From an uncultured Thiotrichaceae bacterium (GTDB taxonomy: Bacteria > Pseudomonadota > Gammaproteobacteria > Thiotrichales > Thiotrichaceae), in the NCBI GenBank assembly GCA_937925855.1, contig CALAMO010000031.1, positions 29,577 through 93,576 of the forward strand: 64,000 nt of DNA, read 5' to 3'. The position numbers and the translations under genes were made by a program. The notes below the pieces were generated by a model. It was not told where the DNA came from, searched no databases, and worked only from the letters and a program-made list of their open reading frames with translations. Positions within the stretch are counted from its first letter, which is position 1. Every line of letters begins with the position of its first letter. Shown here piece by piece: positions 38,126 to 47,708 of the stretch.

Positions 38126-38244
38126 TCACCCCGTACGACTAAAGTTAAAAAAACGACTAACGGCTGCCGGTCTGAACGCTAATCTGCATCCGAACCCACA
38201 GCGCAAAATATTAATTTTCGAGACCGATTATAAACGATCTAAAC

Positions 38245-38589
38245 CTACTGACGCATGCTACCGATCACAAAGGCTAACTGTGAGGACATAAACGTACCCA
38301 GCAGCGGCAGCGGCATTAATTTCAACGCACCTAATCCTATGCCTAAAGCCACTAGGACAAACACAAAGCGCTGCACCACCCCTAGCATAAGTGATAAGAC
38401 GCCCGTCTGCGGACTGGTGGCCGCTAATTCATCAAACTTCTTGATACGGCCCGATAGTAACATCGTATTTGCCAGCGCAACAGCGCCCCCATAAAACGCC
38501 GGCAACATCGCGCTTTGACCGAAGTAATGGACAGCCACTACGACGCTCAATAAGATGATTACCAACTGTATAATGAGTAAACTACGCAT
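38245..38589 (-). CDS. atpI: ATP synthase assembly protein AtpI
   Basis: The 114-residue product has four hydrophobic segments, with 'YGGAVALANTMLLSGRIKK' typical of gammaproteobacterial AtpI, which assists c-ring assembly. The ATG at 38589 ('MRSLLIIQL') is used because the promoter lies just upstream. Longer frames would start inside or beyond it. First gene of the atp operon. Confidence 0.85.
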   Translation of the reverse strand: MRSLLIIQLVIILLSVVVAVHYFGQSAMLPAFYGGAVALANTMLLSGRIKKFDELAATSPQTGVLSLMLGVVQRFVFVLVALGIGLGALKLMPLPLLGTFMSSQLAFVIGSMRQ

Positions 38590-38637
38590 GCACCGCTTCC
38601 AGAATCGATCAATCGCGCCTTCAGCAAAGGCCCGTGG

Positions 38638-38666
38638 AGTATAGTGACAGAGCAATATAGGGTCAA
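38638..38666 (-). promoter_or_regulatory. Sigma70-type promoter of the atp operon
   Basis: On the minus strand TTGACC (38666-38661) and TATACT (38643-38638) are separated by exactly 17 bases. Transcription would start near 38630, leaving about 40 bases of leader before the atpI ATG. Confidence 0.65.
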
Positions 38667-38671
38667 CCTTA

Positions 38672-38934
38672 ATGAAGCAGCACTTTAAGCTAAATCCTGT
38701 GGCAGCCGAACTAGAAACGCCTGCTATTCCACTGACAGCAAGCTGGGCAAAACAGTATGTCGCTCAGCTCGGCCCACTCATCGACTTGTCACAGGCCGTA
38801 CCTAATTATACGCCCTACCTTCGCTACCCGGCGGTTTCTTTGGCACTCGCCAAGAAGGTTATCTGCAGATGGTGCTTGCGGATATTGATGACAGGACGCT
38901 ATAGCACTTAGCCAACCGTTTACAACGCATGAGG
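38672..38934 (+). pseudogene. Aminotransferase remnant (internal deletion, frameshift and stop)
   Basis: The first 40 codons read like the N-terminus of a class I/II PLP aminotransferase ('GPLIDLSQAVPNYTPY'). Around 38830 the sequence continues in another frame as a typical aminotransferase C-terminus ('GGFFGTRQEGYLQMVLADID', then a TAG, then 'LANRLQRM'). The roughly 300 middle residues, including the PLP lysine, are gone. The relic lies divergent to atpI. Confidence 0.68.
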
Positions 38935-39000
38935 TGGGCTGCCATAACGTTCAACCCACCATTCTATTCAACGCCAAAGCATACCTCGAGCCCGTTTTTA

Positions 39001-39531
39001 ATGAAATATACCCAACAGATCGTATCGCGCAAAACCCTGTTATTCACCGCCATACTGCTCGCCGCCCTGTTAAGCCCCGCTACATGGGCCGACTCTTTAC
39101 AGCGTGGCACAGACTTTAGTCAATTGGCCAAAGACATGAGCGCCAATACCCAGCCCCTCATTCTGGTTTTTGATGCGGAACATTGCCATTACTGCGCGCG
39201 CTTACAGGCCGATCATCTTGATCCGATGAGTGTGAGCGAGGACTATCAGCACGTACTGCTGCGTTCACTGGAATTTGAGGGAGACACGGTGGTAACAGAC
39301 TTCGATGGCCAGGTTATTACAGCGCGTGAATTCAGCCGACGCTACCGCGTACGACTGACGCCCACGCTGCTGTTTCTGAATGCTGAGGGTGAAGAAATTG
39401 CTGAGCGCCTGTTGGGGTACAATACACCGGAACTCTATGGCGCTTACCTGGATCGGGCGATTGAACGAGCCGTTGCTAGGATGCGCTCTGGCACAGCGTC
39501 TGCGGCGGAAACCGCTAATCGCTCACAGTGA
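39001..39531 (+). CDS. Periplasmic thioredoxin-fold protein
   Basis: The 176-residue product has a signal peptide (cleavage near 'TWADS') and a thioredoxin-like domain with 'FDAEHCHYCARL' (CxxC) and the cis-Pro region 'RVRLTPTLLFLNAEG'. It resembles SoxW/DsbC-like disulphide reductases of the envelope. The ATG at 39001 is chosen because it is followed directly by the signal; upstream in-frame codons would add a non-signal tail. Confidence 0.86.
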   Translation: MKYTQQIVSRKTLLFTAILLAALLSPATWADSLQRGTDFSQLAKDMSANTQPLILVFDAEHCHYCARLQADHLDPMSVSEDYQHVLLRSLEFEGDTVVTDFDGQVITAREFSRRYRVRLTPTLLFLNAEGEEIAERLLGYNTPELYGAYLDRAIERAVARMRSGTASAAETANRSQ

Positions 39532-39557
39532 AGCTAACTCAGAGAGCCAACGCTGAG

Positions 39558-39642
39558 GTAGCAGCCCTCAAATCCCCGGTGTCGTTCATATCTATTGCGC
39601 TCACTTTGCGAAAGCGCTTCTTGAGGATTTAGAGGGTGCTAC
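39558..39642. repeat. 85-base imperfect inverted repeat
   Basis: The 18-base arms GTAGCAGCCCTCAAATCC (39558-39575) and GGATTTAGAGGGTGCTAC (39625-39642) pair with two small bulges. They enclose a second short hairpin (GCGC...GCGC). It lies between two convergent genes and could act as a bidirectional terminator or be a mobile palindromic unit. No second copy was noticed in the window. Confidence 0.55.
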
Positions 39643-39693
39643 GCCAACCGTGTAACGAGCATTTAATACCACGCCACCTTTCAAGCCGCTTTA

Positions 39694-40446
39694 TTAGCGA
39701 CCACGGACAAAACGGCGTACTTCCGCCAAATGGCGACGACTGACTTCAAGCTGATCCTGCACTTTGTCCAGTGTGATCTGGGTGCGGCCAATCTCAGACT
39801 TCGTCAGCCCGGTAATGCGACTTTTCGCCACCAATGCGTTGCGATGGATGCGGATAAAACGATCAGCTAGATCATTTTCCAGTGACTTAAGTGATTCCTC
39901 AATAATCACCTCACCCTTATTGTGGCGCACGGTAACGTACTTCTGATCTGCCTGAAAATAAACCACATCTTCGATGGGAATCAGTTCTAAATTACCGCGC
40001 ATGCGGGCGCAAATGTGTTTACGGGAAGAACGCTGCCCATCGCGCTGTTCCAGCACTTCAAGACGCTGCACACGGTTTAAAGAGCGGGCTTGTTCCAGAC
40101 TTTGTAATAGTTGTTCTTGTCTTATTGGTTTCATGAGATACCCTGTTGCTTTTGTTGAAAACGCTTCTAATGCATATTCACCATACGCTGTGGTGAAAAT
40201 GACGGCAGGTGGATTACCCATAGTGGATAAATTTCTGGCAGACTCCAGCCCGTCCATGCCGGGCATAGAAATATCCATCAGCACAATATCAGGCTGGTAG
40301 CGCTCTACCATCGTAATGGCCTCGACCCCGTTTTCGGCTTCGGCACAAACTTCATAGTCCGTACAACGCTCAATTAACCCCTTGATGCGTTCACGGGCAA
40401 ATTCTTCATCATCAACGACCAGAATTTTAATAGACATAATTCTCAT
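39694..40446 (-). CDS. algR: LytTR response regulator (AlgR-like)
   Basis: The 250-residue regulator has a receiver domain with the acidic pair in 'VVDDEEFARERI', phospho-acceptor Asp58 in 'IVLMDISMPGMDG' and Lys in 'YLMKPI'. A LytTR DNA-binding domain follows ('FIRIHRNALVAKSRI'). It is encoded immediately after the histidine kinase. The first ATG abuts the kinase stop; a second ATG (40437) is possible. In Pseudomonas AlgR controls alginate, type IV pili and virulence genes; the target here is unknown. Confidence 0.88.
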   Translation of the reverse strand: MRIMSIKILVVDDEEFARERIKGLIERCTDYEVCAEAENGVEAITMVERYQPDIVLMDISMPGMDGLESARNLSTMGNPPAVIFTTAYGEYALEAFSTKATGYLMKPIRQEQLLQSLEQARSLNRVQRLEVLEQRDGQRSSRKHICARMRGNLELIPIEDVVYFQADQKYVTVRHNKGEVIIEESLKSLENDLADRFIRIHRNALVAKSRITGLTKSEIGRTQITLDKVQDQLEVSRRHLAEVRRFVRGR

Positions 40447-41475
40447 TTACTCCTTGGGGATGGAAAAGGAGACGCGATACTGCTGTGGCATTTTTTGTAT
40501 TTGCAGATTCGCCCGGCCTCCATAGGCAAGTTGAAGTCGGTTCTTCATATTTTCCTGGGCTATGTGATTCCCCTTCTGATGGGTACTAATACCTTCTGGT
40601 GGTAAAGGGTTGGTCACCGTGACAGCCAGATGGTCGCCCGCATCATACAAACTAACGGTCAGTGTTCCGCCATCCTTGCGCGGCTGTATACCATGGTAAA
40701 TGGCATTTTCTGCTAAGGGCTGGAGTATTAACGGCAGTATTTCCATGTCAAACGGCAAGGTGTTTTTATCGAAATCCCAAACCACCGTCAAACGACGCTT
40801 GCCTAAGCGCAAGGCTTCCAACCGCAGATAGCGCATAGTGACATCTAATTCTTCCTGCAAACTAATCCGGGTACGTTTATCTAAGGTGGTACGCATAATG
40901 TCAGCCAGATCTAAAATAGCGTCTTCTGCGGTATCAGGATCTTTATGCACCAAAAAAGCCACGGTATTCAGACTGTTGAACAAAAAGTGCGGCCGCATTC
41001 TGGATTGCAGCGCCTCGTATTTCGCGTTGGAATCAGCTTCGACGGAAGCTTCCCACTTTCCCTGAATATAAAAGTACCGCAACATACTCACGGTGATGAT
41101 CAAGCTAATCAAGACATTGCGTAATACGAAGAACAGATCAAGGCTGCCCCCAGGATTAACCAAGGCCATTCCCACCCAGGATGCAATCAGGGTAAACAGC
41201 AACACAATACCGATAATAGTCAGTGTGGCGCGCTGTATTGTCTGCGGTGAGTAAAAACGATTCACCGTGCAAATCGACAGCACGGAAGCCAGCCCCACCC
41301 ACAGCGTGAACATCGAATGCAGGCCTAATTCAATAAAGAAATCCCACAGATCCCGTGCGAGGGTTAACGCCAAAATAGCAGCCAACAGTATGGCTATCGC
41401 CAGCGTGTTCAACAGCGCTTTCGATACGCACAAATCCGGCAAGCAGCCAAATGTTTTAGTCATTGATGAAGGCAT
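40447..41475 (-). CDS. algZ: Sensor histidine kinase (AlgZ/FimS-like, His_kinase family)
   Basis: The 342-residue membrane kinase has about 4-5 N-terminal membrane helices. The LytS-type kinase domain follows, with phospho-acceptor region 'SRMRPHFLFNSLNTVAFLV' (His163) and ATP lid 'PLAENAIYHGI'. It lies upstream of algR and divergent from argH, exactly as AlgZ does in Pseudomonas. The kinase would phosphorylate AlgR. Confidence 0.87.
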   Translation of the reverse strand: MPSSMTKTFGCLPDLCVSKALLNTLAIAILLAAILALTLARDLWDFFIELGLHSMFTLWVGLASVLSICTVNRFYSPQTIQRATLTIIGIVLLFTLIASWVGMALVNPGGSLDLFFVLRNVLISLIITVSMLRYFYIQGKWEASVEADSNAKYEALQSRMRPHFLFNSLNTVAFLVHKDPDTAEDAILDLADIMRTTLDKRTRISLQEELDVTMRYLRLEALRLGKRRLTVVWDFDKNTLPFDMEILPLILQPLAENAIYHGIQPRKDGGTLTVSLYDAGDHLAVTVTNPLPPEGISTHQKGNHIAQENMKNRLQLAYGGRANLQIQKMPQQYRVSFSIPKE

Positions 41476-41573
41476 TTTTTTTGGCTTTTGAACCTGATAC
41501 TGTTAGTGGTAAGAATCATGGCCCAGACGCACCCTTTCTATTAATTGTTATTTTTATAATGACGATCATCGGC

Positions 41574-41583
41574 TATGATCATA
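41574..41583. promoter_or_regulatory. Palindrome in the algZ-argH divergent promoter region
   Basis: TATGATCATA is a perfect 10-bp palindrome in the 231-base gap between the divergent algZ and argH genes. The gap is otherwise AT-rich with no clear -35/-10 pair that I would defend. Confidence 0.3.
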
Positions 41584-41706
41584 CATCGCTTATAGTATAG
41601 TCAACTGGCTTACTACCTGCTGAAGGGCAAATCACTTTTTCTGCGGCATGGTGCAAACTTCAGCAATGCCTCTCCCATTCAAGACTTTAGGTGAAGATAA
41701 TTATTA

Positions 41707-43128
41707 ATGTCTAACAAAGAAACAGCGACACCACAAACGGCGACTAGCAGCACCAACCGCTCCTGGGGCGGACGCTTCAGCGAGTCCACTGATGCCTTTG
41801 TCGCGGCATTCACCGCCTCCATCGATTTCGACCAGCGCTTATACAAACATGATATACAAGGCTCGCGTGCGCATGCCCGTATGCTCGCAAAAGCCAACAT
41901 CCTGACCGCTGAAGAATTAGCAGCGATTATCGACGGACTCGATGCGATTGAAGCCGAAATTGCAGCGGGTCAAATCGACTGGCGCGTCGAGCTGGAAGAT
42001 ATTCATATGAATATCGAAGCGCGGCTCACGGATCGCATCGGCATTGCGGGCAAGAAGTTACACACCGGCCGCTCACGCAATGATCAAGTTGCAACCGACA
42101 TTCGCCTCTGGCTACGCGAACAAACAGACGGCATCAGCCGGGAGATACGCCGCCTGCAAGTGGCGCTAATCGATCTCGCTGAGCGCGAAGCTGATACCAT
42201 TCTGCCCGGCTTTACCCACCTTCAGGTCGCGCAGCCCATCACCTTCGGTCACCACATGTTGGCCTGGTTTGAAATGCTACAGCGTGATTATGAACGCCTG
42301 CAAGACTGCCGCCAACGGATCAATGTGCTACCGCTCGGTGCGGCGGCCTTAGCAGGCACAACTTACCCTATTGAGCGCGAATATTCTGCCGAGCTACTGG
42401 GCTTTGCTTATCCCGCTCGCAACTCACTCGATGCCGTGAGCGACCGTGATTTTGCCATCGAGTTTAATGCCGCAGCAGCCCTCATTATGATGCACCTCTC
42501 ACGCTTCTCTGAAGAACTCATTATTTGGACCTCTGCTGCCTTTGATTTCGTGCGGCTCCCAGACCGATTCTGCACCGGCTCATCCATTATGCCGCAGAAG
42601 AAAAACCCGGATGTGCCCGAGTTGGTGCGCGGCAAAAGCGGACGAGTGTACGGTAATTTACTGACCCTGCTCACCCTAATGAAAGGACAGCCGCTGGCCT
42701 ACAATAAGGATAATCAGGAAGATAAGGAGCCGCTGTTCGATACGGTCGACACCCTCTACGGCAGCCTGCGCGCTTTTGCTGATATGATGCCACACGTCCA
42801 GCCGAAAGCAGAAAACATGCGTAAGGCCGCCATGCAAGGCTTTGCGACGGCCACTGATCTAGCCGATTATTTGGTGAACAAGGGGCTGCCGTTTCGCGAT
42901 GCGCACGAGGTCGTGGGCAATGCGGTGGCACTGGGCATCAGCAGCGGGCGTGATTTAAGCGCAATGTCGCTGGCAGAATTGCAGCAATTCTCCGATGTGA
43001 TTGATGATGATGTGTTCGCGGTACTCACGTTGGAAGGCTCCGTCGCCGCCCGCAATCATACCGGTGGCACCGCCCCACAGCAGGTATTACACCAGGTGGC
43101 AAACGCGCGCGCATTGATTTCAAATTGA
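41707..43128 (+). CDS. argH: Argininosuccinate lyase
   Basis: ArgH splits argininosuccinate into arginine and fumarate, the last arginine-biosynthesis step. The 473-residue product has '[20 protein letters not shown]' at the N-terminus, '[16 protein letters not shown]', and the superfamily signature '[12 protein letters not shown]' at about 288-299. The tetrameric fumarase/aspartase fold is expected. A short Ser/Thr-rich N-terminal extension of about 15 residues precedes the conserved part. Confidence 0.97.
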   Translation: MSNKETATPQTATSSTNRSWGGRFSESTDAFVAAFTASIDFDQRLYKHDIQGSRAHARMLAKANILTAEELAAIIDGLDAIEAEIAAGQIDWRVELEDIHMNIEARLTDRIGIAGKKLHTGRSRNDQVATDIRLWLREQTDGISREIRRLQVALIDLAEREADTILPGFTHLQVAQPITFGHHMLAWFEMLQRDYERLQDCRQRINVLPLGAAALAGTTYPIEREYSAELLGFAYPARNSLDAVSDRDFAIEFNAAAALIMMHLSRFSEELIIWTSAAFDFVRLPDRFCTGSSIMPQKKNPDVPELVRGKSGRVYGNLLTLLTLMKGQPLAYNKDNQEDKEPLFDTVDTLYGSLRAFADMMPHVQPKAENMRKAAMQGFATATDLADYLVNKGLPFRDAHEVVGNAVALGISSGRDLSAMSLAELQQFSDVIDDDVFAVLTLEGSVAARNHTGGTAPQQVLHQVANARALISN

Positions 43129-43303
43129 CAGCACTGAACATTGATTCTAATCTGAACTACAGCGCTAAGCATCAACTGACATGAAAGAGATTTCACCATC
43201 ACACATGGAAATCTACTATTCCCTCAGTAACGCTTAATTTTAAACCTGACTAACTGTTTCGGATGCGCCTGAAAATCGTTAGCCGAAGCCGAGGAGAGAC
43301 AAT

Positions 43304-44413
43304 ATGAAGTGTAAAGCTGCCGTGGCCTGGGAGCCAAAAAAACCGCTGGTGATCGAAGACGTTGAAGTGGCTGGCCCGCGTGAAGGCGAAGTTTTACTCA
43401 AAGTACACGCGACCGGCGTTTGCCACACGGATGCTTTCACTCTCTCTGGCAATGACCCAGAAGGCGCATTTCCCTGCATCCTCGGCCATGAAGGCGGCTG
43501 CGAAGTGGTTGAGTGCGGGCCAGGCGTTAAAAACCTAGCGCCAGGCGACCATGTGATTCCGCTATATATTCCTGAGTGCGGTGAATGTGACTACTGCCAT
43601 TCGACTAAAAGTAATCTGTGTCAAAGTATTGCTGGTACCGTGTGGACGGGCTATATGCCAGACGGCACGCGCCGCTTCTCACAGGGCGGCAAAGACATCT
43701 TCCATTATATGGGATGCTCCACGTTTGCCGAATACACCGTCGTACCGGAAATTGCGCTGGCCAAAATCAATAAGGCTGCTCCGCTCGATAAAGTCTGCCT
43801 GCTCGGCTGTGGCGTTACCACCGGCATTGGCGCCGTGATTAATACGGCTAAGGTTGAACCGGGTTCTACCGTAGCCGTATTTGGCTTAGGCGGCATTGGC
43901 CTATCAGTCATTCAGGGCGCAACCATGGCCAAAGCTGGACGCATTATTGCCATTGATATTAACCCCGACAAATTTGAGTTCGCCAAGCAGCTCGGGGCGA
44001 CGGATTTTGTTAACCCGAAAGACATTAGCGGTAACTTTGTGGAATATATGCAGGACACCTATAACGGCGGCCCGGACTACTCCTTCGAGTGCATCGGTAA
44101 TACCCACGTTATGCGTGATGCACTGGAATGTACCCATATGGGCTGGGGCGTATCGACCGTAATCGGCGTCGCCGGAGCCGGACAGGAAATTGCAACCCGA
44201 CCCTTTAATCTAGTGGTGGGACGCCGCTGGCAGGGTACCGCCTTCGGAGGTGTCAAAGGCCGCACCGAGCTGCCGGGCTATGTTGACCGCTATATGTCAG
44301 GCGAGATTGAGCTGGATAAAATGGTGACCCACACCATGGGCCTGGAAGACATTAATACCGCCTTCGACCTAATGCACTCCGGTGAAAGTATCCGTTCCGT
44401 GGTGATTTTCTAA
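43304..44413 (+). CDS. frmA: S-(hydroxymethyl)glutathione dehydrogenase (class III alcohol dehydrogenase)
   Basis: The enzyme oxidises the formaldehyde-glutathione adduct with NAD+. The 369-residue zinc MDR has catalytic Zn ligands in 'GVCHTDAF' and 'GHEGGCEV', structural Zn cysteines '[15 protein letters not shown]', and the Rossmann '[14 protein letters not shown]'. GGAGAG precedes the ATG. frmB follows 20 bases later, giving a complete formaldehyde detoxification pair. Confidence 0.97.
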   Translation: MKCKAAVAWEPKKPLVIEDVEVAGPREGEVLLKVHATGVCHTDAFTLSGNDPEGAFPCILGHEGGCEVVECGPGVKNLAPGDHVIPLYIPECGECDYCHSTKSNLCQSIAGTVWTGYMPDGTRRFSQGGKDIFHYMGCSTFAEYTVVPEIALAKINKAAPLDKVCLLGCGVTTGIGAVINTAKVEPGSTVAVFGLGGIGLSVIQGATMAKAGRIIAIDINPDKFEFAKQLGATDFVNPKDISGNFVEYMQDTYNGGPDYSFECIGNTHVMRDALECTHMGWGVSTVIGVAGAGQEIATRPFNLVVGRRWQGTAFGGVKGRTELPGYVDRYMSGEIELDKMVTHTMGLEDINTAFDLMHSGESIRSVVIF

Positions 44414-44433
44414 CGCAGCGCAGGACAAACTTG

Positions 44434-45279
44434 ATGAAACAGATTGAATCCGTAAAAGAGTTTGGCGGCTGGCTAAAACGCTATACGCACGACTCATCCA
44501 GCTGCCACTGCCCGATGACGTTTTCGGTTTATCTGCCGCCACAGGCAGAAGACAGCCCTGTGCCCGCAGTATACTGGCTATCTGGCCTGACCTGTACCGA
44601 TGATAATGTGCGCACCAAAGCGGGCGCACAGCGCTACGCCGCCGAACAGGGGGTTGCGCTCATTATGCCAGATACCAGTCCGCGCGGTGACGCCGTTGCC
44701 GACGCGCCCGCGCGTTACGACCTCGGTCAGGGCGCAGGCTTTTACCTCAACGCCACGCAGGCACCCTGGGCTGAACACTACCAGATGTATGACTACATCA
44801 CGCAGGAATTGCCCGCGCTGATCGAAGCCAACTTGCCGGTATTACCCGGCGTGCGTGCAATCACCGGCCACTCCATGGGCGGGCACGGCGCCTTGATCTG
44901 CGCGCTGAAAAATCCAGGCAGGTATGCCTCGGTCTCCGCCTTTGCACCGATTTGTAATCCGGTGGCCTGCGCCTGGGGCGAAGGCTGCTTTGGGGCCTAT
45001 CTCGGTGATAATAAGAGCGACTGGGAAGCCTATGACGCGACCTGCCTGATTAGGGCGGGCGCTACCGTACCTCCCCTGCTGATTGATCAGGGTTTAGGCG
45101 ATGAGTTTCTGGCGGACCAGCTCTATCCAGCGCACCTGGAAGCCACCGCAGCCGAACAAGGCATAGCACTGCAGGTACGGCGTCATGCCGACTATGATCA
45201 CAGCTATCATTTCATCAGCACGTTTATCGGCGAGCACCTAGCGTTTCATGCGCAGGCCATGCGACAGCTGACAGCATAA
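44434..45279 (+). CDS. frmB: S-formylglutathione hydrolase
   Basis: The 281-residue serine esterase hydrolyses S-formylglutathione to formate and glutathione. It has nucleophile Ser at about 147 in 'TGHSMGGHGALI', catalytic Asp and His in 'LGDEFLADQLYP' and 'DYDHSYHFI', and the N-terminal 'SSCHCPMTFSVYLPP'. ATG 44434 is used rather than the adjacent TTG. Confidence 0.96.
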   Translation: MKQIESVKEFGGWLKRYTHDSSSCHCPMTFSVYLPPQAEDSPVPAVYWLSGLTCTDDNVRTKAGAQRYAAEQGVALIMPDTSPRGDAVADAPARYDLGQGAGFYLNATQAPWAEHYQMYDYITQELPALIEANLPVLPGVRAITGHSMGGHGALICALKNPGRYASVSAFAPICNPVACAWGEGCFGAYLGDNKSDWEAYDATCLIRAGATVPPLLIDQGLGDEFLADQLYPAHLEATAAEQGIALQVRRHADYDHSYHFISTFIGEHLAFHAQAMRQLTA

Positions 45280-45386
45280 ACGCTCAACCACTTTGTTCGA
45301 ACGCGCTAAATCGGGTGCAGTACGTCGCGTGCTGCATCCATCACCTCACCTCAATTTTTTTGCGCAGCACCCTAACCGCCGGCAGA

Positions 45387-46088
45387 TTAGGGCGCAATAT
45401 GCCCACGTCCCTGAAAATATTGCAGCAGAATATTCAGCGTAAATGCCAGCAGCAGCAGCACCATCCCCAATGCAATACCCTGCGCAAAGGCACCTTTACT
45501 GGTTTCCAACGCAATCGCCGTTGGGATATTACGGGTGTAATTCAGAATATTACCCCCCAGCATCATTGACGCACCGACCTCCGCGATAATACGCCCAAAC
45601 GCCGCCAACACCGCCGCCATCAGCCCAAAACGCACTTCAAACAGCACGGTACAGAAGGCGCGGGCTTGCGATGCGCCCAACATCCGCGCCGTCTCCCAGG
45701 CCCGTCGGTCTGATGCCTGCAAACTGGCATGACACATCGCAACTAGGAGCGGGAACGCCAGCGCAATCTGCCCCATGACCATTGCGCTTTGGGTAAACAG
45801 CAGGCGCAGATCACCGAGTGGCCCGGCGCGTGATAACACCAAGTATAGGGTCAGGCCAACCACCACCGCAGGCACCGACATCAAGGTCGAGAAAATTGAA
45901 ATCAGCAAACGCCGCCCTGGAAAGTGGCTGTAGGCCAGCACAAACGCAATTAATAACGCAGGAAAAATCGCCAGCGCCAGCGCAGTGCCAGACACACGAA
46001 AGGAGATAGCGACGATATGCCATAGCTCGGCATCACCACCCACTAAGAGCCCAAAGGCTTGCAAGCTATGTTCGATCAGGGTTTCCAT
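45387..46088 (-). CDS. TupB-like tungstate/molybdate ABC permease
   Basis: This 233-residue inner-membrane permease has five to six helices and the EAA loop 'ARMLGASQARAFCTVLFEVR'. Motifs such as 'RIIAEVGASMMLGGNILNYT' are typical of TupB. Neither the TupA binding protein nor the TupC ATPase is next to it in this window, so it would need partners encoded elsewhere. It lies just downstream of an M20 peptidase gene on the same strand. Confidence 0.82.
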   Translation of the reverse strand: METLIEHSLQAFGLLVGGDAELWHIVAISFRVSGTALALAIFPALLIAFVLAYSHFPGRRLLISIFSTLMSVPAVVVGLTLYLVLSRAGPLGDLRLLFTQSAMVMGQIALAFPLLVAMCHASLQASDRRAWETARMLGASQARAFCTVLFEVRFGLMAAVLAAFGRIIAEVGASMMLGGNILNYTRNIPTAIALETSKGAFAQGIALGMVLLLLAFTLNILLQYFQGRGHIAP

Positions 46089-46118
46089 GAGTCCTAGCGA
46101 TAGGTGTCTAGCAAGGAC

Positions 46119-47309
46119 TTATTCAACCAGCAGCCGCCGCGCTAGCTCAATCCAATAACTAGCCCCCAGCGGCAGAATAGCGTCATTAAAATCATAGTGC
46201 GGATTATGCAGCCCGTGCGTCCCCTGGCCTTGGCCATTGCCGATCCAAACATAGGCCCCCGGTTTGTCCTGTAGCATATAAGCAAAATCTTCAGAACCCA
46301 TAGTCGGGGGTGGATTCCAGGTCACATTCTCCACCCCCACCAGCTCGTTCAGCACCGCCGCACACACCTGCGCTTCGGCATCGGTATTCACTGTCACCGG
46401 ATAGCCGTCACCGATCCACAGGCTCGCCTGAACCTCGAATGCCGCTGCGGTATGTTCAACCACCGTCGCCATGCGCTGCTTAATCCGAGCGCGCTGCACC
46501 TCATTGAGCGAACGAATCGTGCCTTTCATATGCGCCGTTTCGGGGATCACATTAAACGCCCCCTCGCCCGCCGTCACGCCGGTAATACTGATCAATCCAG
46601 CATCCACCGGGTCTAAGTTACGCGCCACAATGCTTTGCAGTGCGCTAATCATCTGCCCAGCGACCACCACCGGATCGGTAAACGTCGCCGGAATCGCTGC
46701 GTGGCCACCCTTGCCGGTGATTTCAATCCGAAAGGTGTCAGACGCTGCCATCACTGGCCCGCTGTGCACCCCAAACTGTCCAGCCGCCAGCGGCGGCCAA
46801 TTATGCATGCCGTAAACCTGCTCGATCGGGAAGCGCGTAAATAAACCGTCAGCAATCATGCGGTGCGCACCGGAATGTGATTCCTGCCCCGGCCCTTCCT
46901 CGGCGGGCTGAAAGATAAAATACAGCGTACCCGCAAAATCAGGCTTCTGCGCCAAATAGGCCGCCGCACCCAGCAGCATACAGGTATGACCGTCATGCCC
47001 ACAGGCGTGCATCCGACCATCATGGCAGGACCGATGCTCAAAATCATTCAGCTCTTGCAGCGGCAGCGCATCCATATCCGCCCGCAGCGCGATATGCCCA
47101 CTGCCAACACGCTGACCACGAAGCACACCGACCACGCCGGTAATACCCATATCGGTATGCACTTCCAGACCGAACTGTGTCAGTTTTTCTGCCACCCACT
47201 GGCTAGTGCGATGTTCTTGATAGGCTATTTCAGGGTGGCGGTGTATATCGCGCCGCCAGCGTTGCATCTCTTGGTGTAGGGGGCTGTTAACTTGAATCGG
47301 TGCAGTCAT
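46119..47309 (-). CDS. M20-family amidohydrolase (hippurate hydrolase-like)
   Basis: The 396-residue metal-dependent amidohydrolase has 'DIHRHPEIAYQEHRTS', metal ligands in 'MHACGHDGHTCMLLG', 'FIFQPAEEGPGQ' with the catalytic Glu pair, and C-terminal 'MGSEDFAYMLQ'. Relatives cleave N-acyl amino acids, hippurate or IAA conjugates. The ATG at 47309 lies 7 bases after the tautomerase stop. An overlapping ATG at 47324 is an alternative. Confidence 0.91.
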   Translation of the reverse strand: MTAPIQVNSPLHQEMQRWRRDIHRHPEIAYQEHRTSQWVAEKLTQFGLEVHTDMGITGVVGVLRGQRVGSGHIALRADMDALPLQELNDFEHRSCHDGRMHACGHDGHTCMLLGAAAYLAQKPDFAGTLYFIFQPAEEGPGQESHSGAHRMIADGLFTRFPIEQVYGMHNWPPLAAGQFGVHSGPVMAASDTFRIEITGKGGHAAIPATFTDPVVVAGQMISALQSIVARNLDPVDAGLISITGVTAGEGAFNVIPETAHMKGTIRSLNEVQRARIKQRMATVVEHTAAAFEVQASLWIGDGYPVTVNTDAEAQVCAAVLNELVGVENVTWNPPPTMGSEDFAYMLQDKPGAYVWIGNGQGQGTHGLHNPHYDFNDAILPLGASYWIELARRLLVE

Positions 47310-47316
47310 AGGGTAC

Positions 47317-47529
47317 TCACTCATCAGACGGGGCTTTATCCGGGAATTTATCAGCGCAGAGCTGCCCACCCGCACCCCAGTGCTGTTTAGCCACCTCATC
47401 GATCACAATATACACAGAATCTGGCTTGCCGCCCGCTGTGCGCACAAAAGCAGCCGTGAGTGCTGCGACCATTTCGCGCTTTTGTTCCACGGTACGCCCA
47501 GGAAACATTTCGACTCGAATAATGGGCAT
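47317..47529 (-). CDS. 4-oxalocrotonate tautomerase-family protein
   Basis: The 70-residue product begins with the catalytic Pro1 (after Met removal) in 'MPIIRVEMFPGRTVEQKREM', the hallmark of 4-OT enzymes. It has the helix-strand-helix layout and ends with a longer than usual acidic tail. It tautomerises 2-hydroxydienoates or related enols. It is cotranscribed with the M20 amidohydrolase. Confidence 0.88.
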   Translation of the reverse strand: MPIIRVEMFPGRTVEQKREMVAALTAAFVRTAGGKPDSVYIVIDEVAKQHWGAGGQLCADKFPDKAPSDE

Positions 47530-47708
47530 GACTTATCCTCTAATCAACTGAATATAAAGAAATTAATGACTTTAAAACCTCAGCGAAAGCAAAACCGCAC
47601 TACCGCTTGTCATCAGAAATTGACCAACAGGTAAAGCTTAAATTTTAACCATTTTGAGCGATTGCAGTGATATGAACAGTTTATCGCACTAATCAGTAGT
47701 TACTCACG

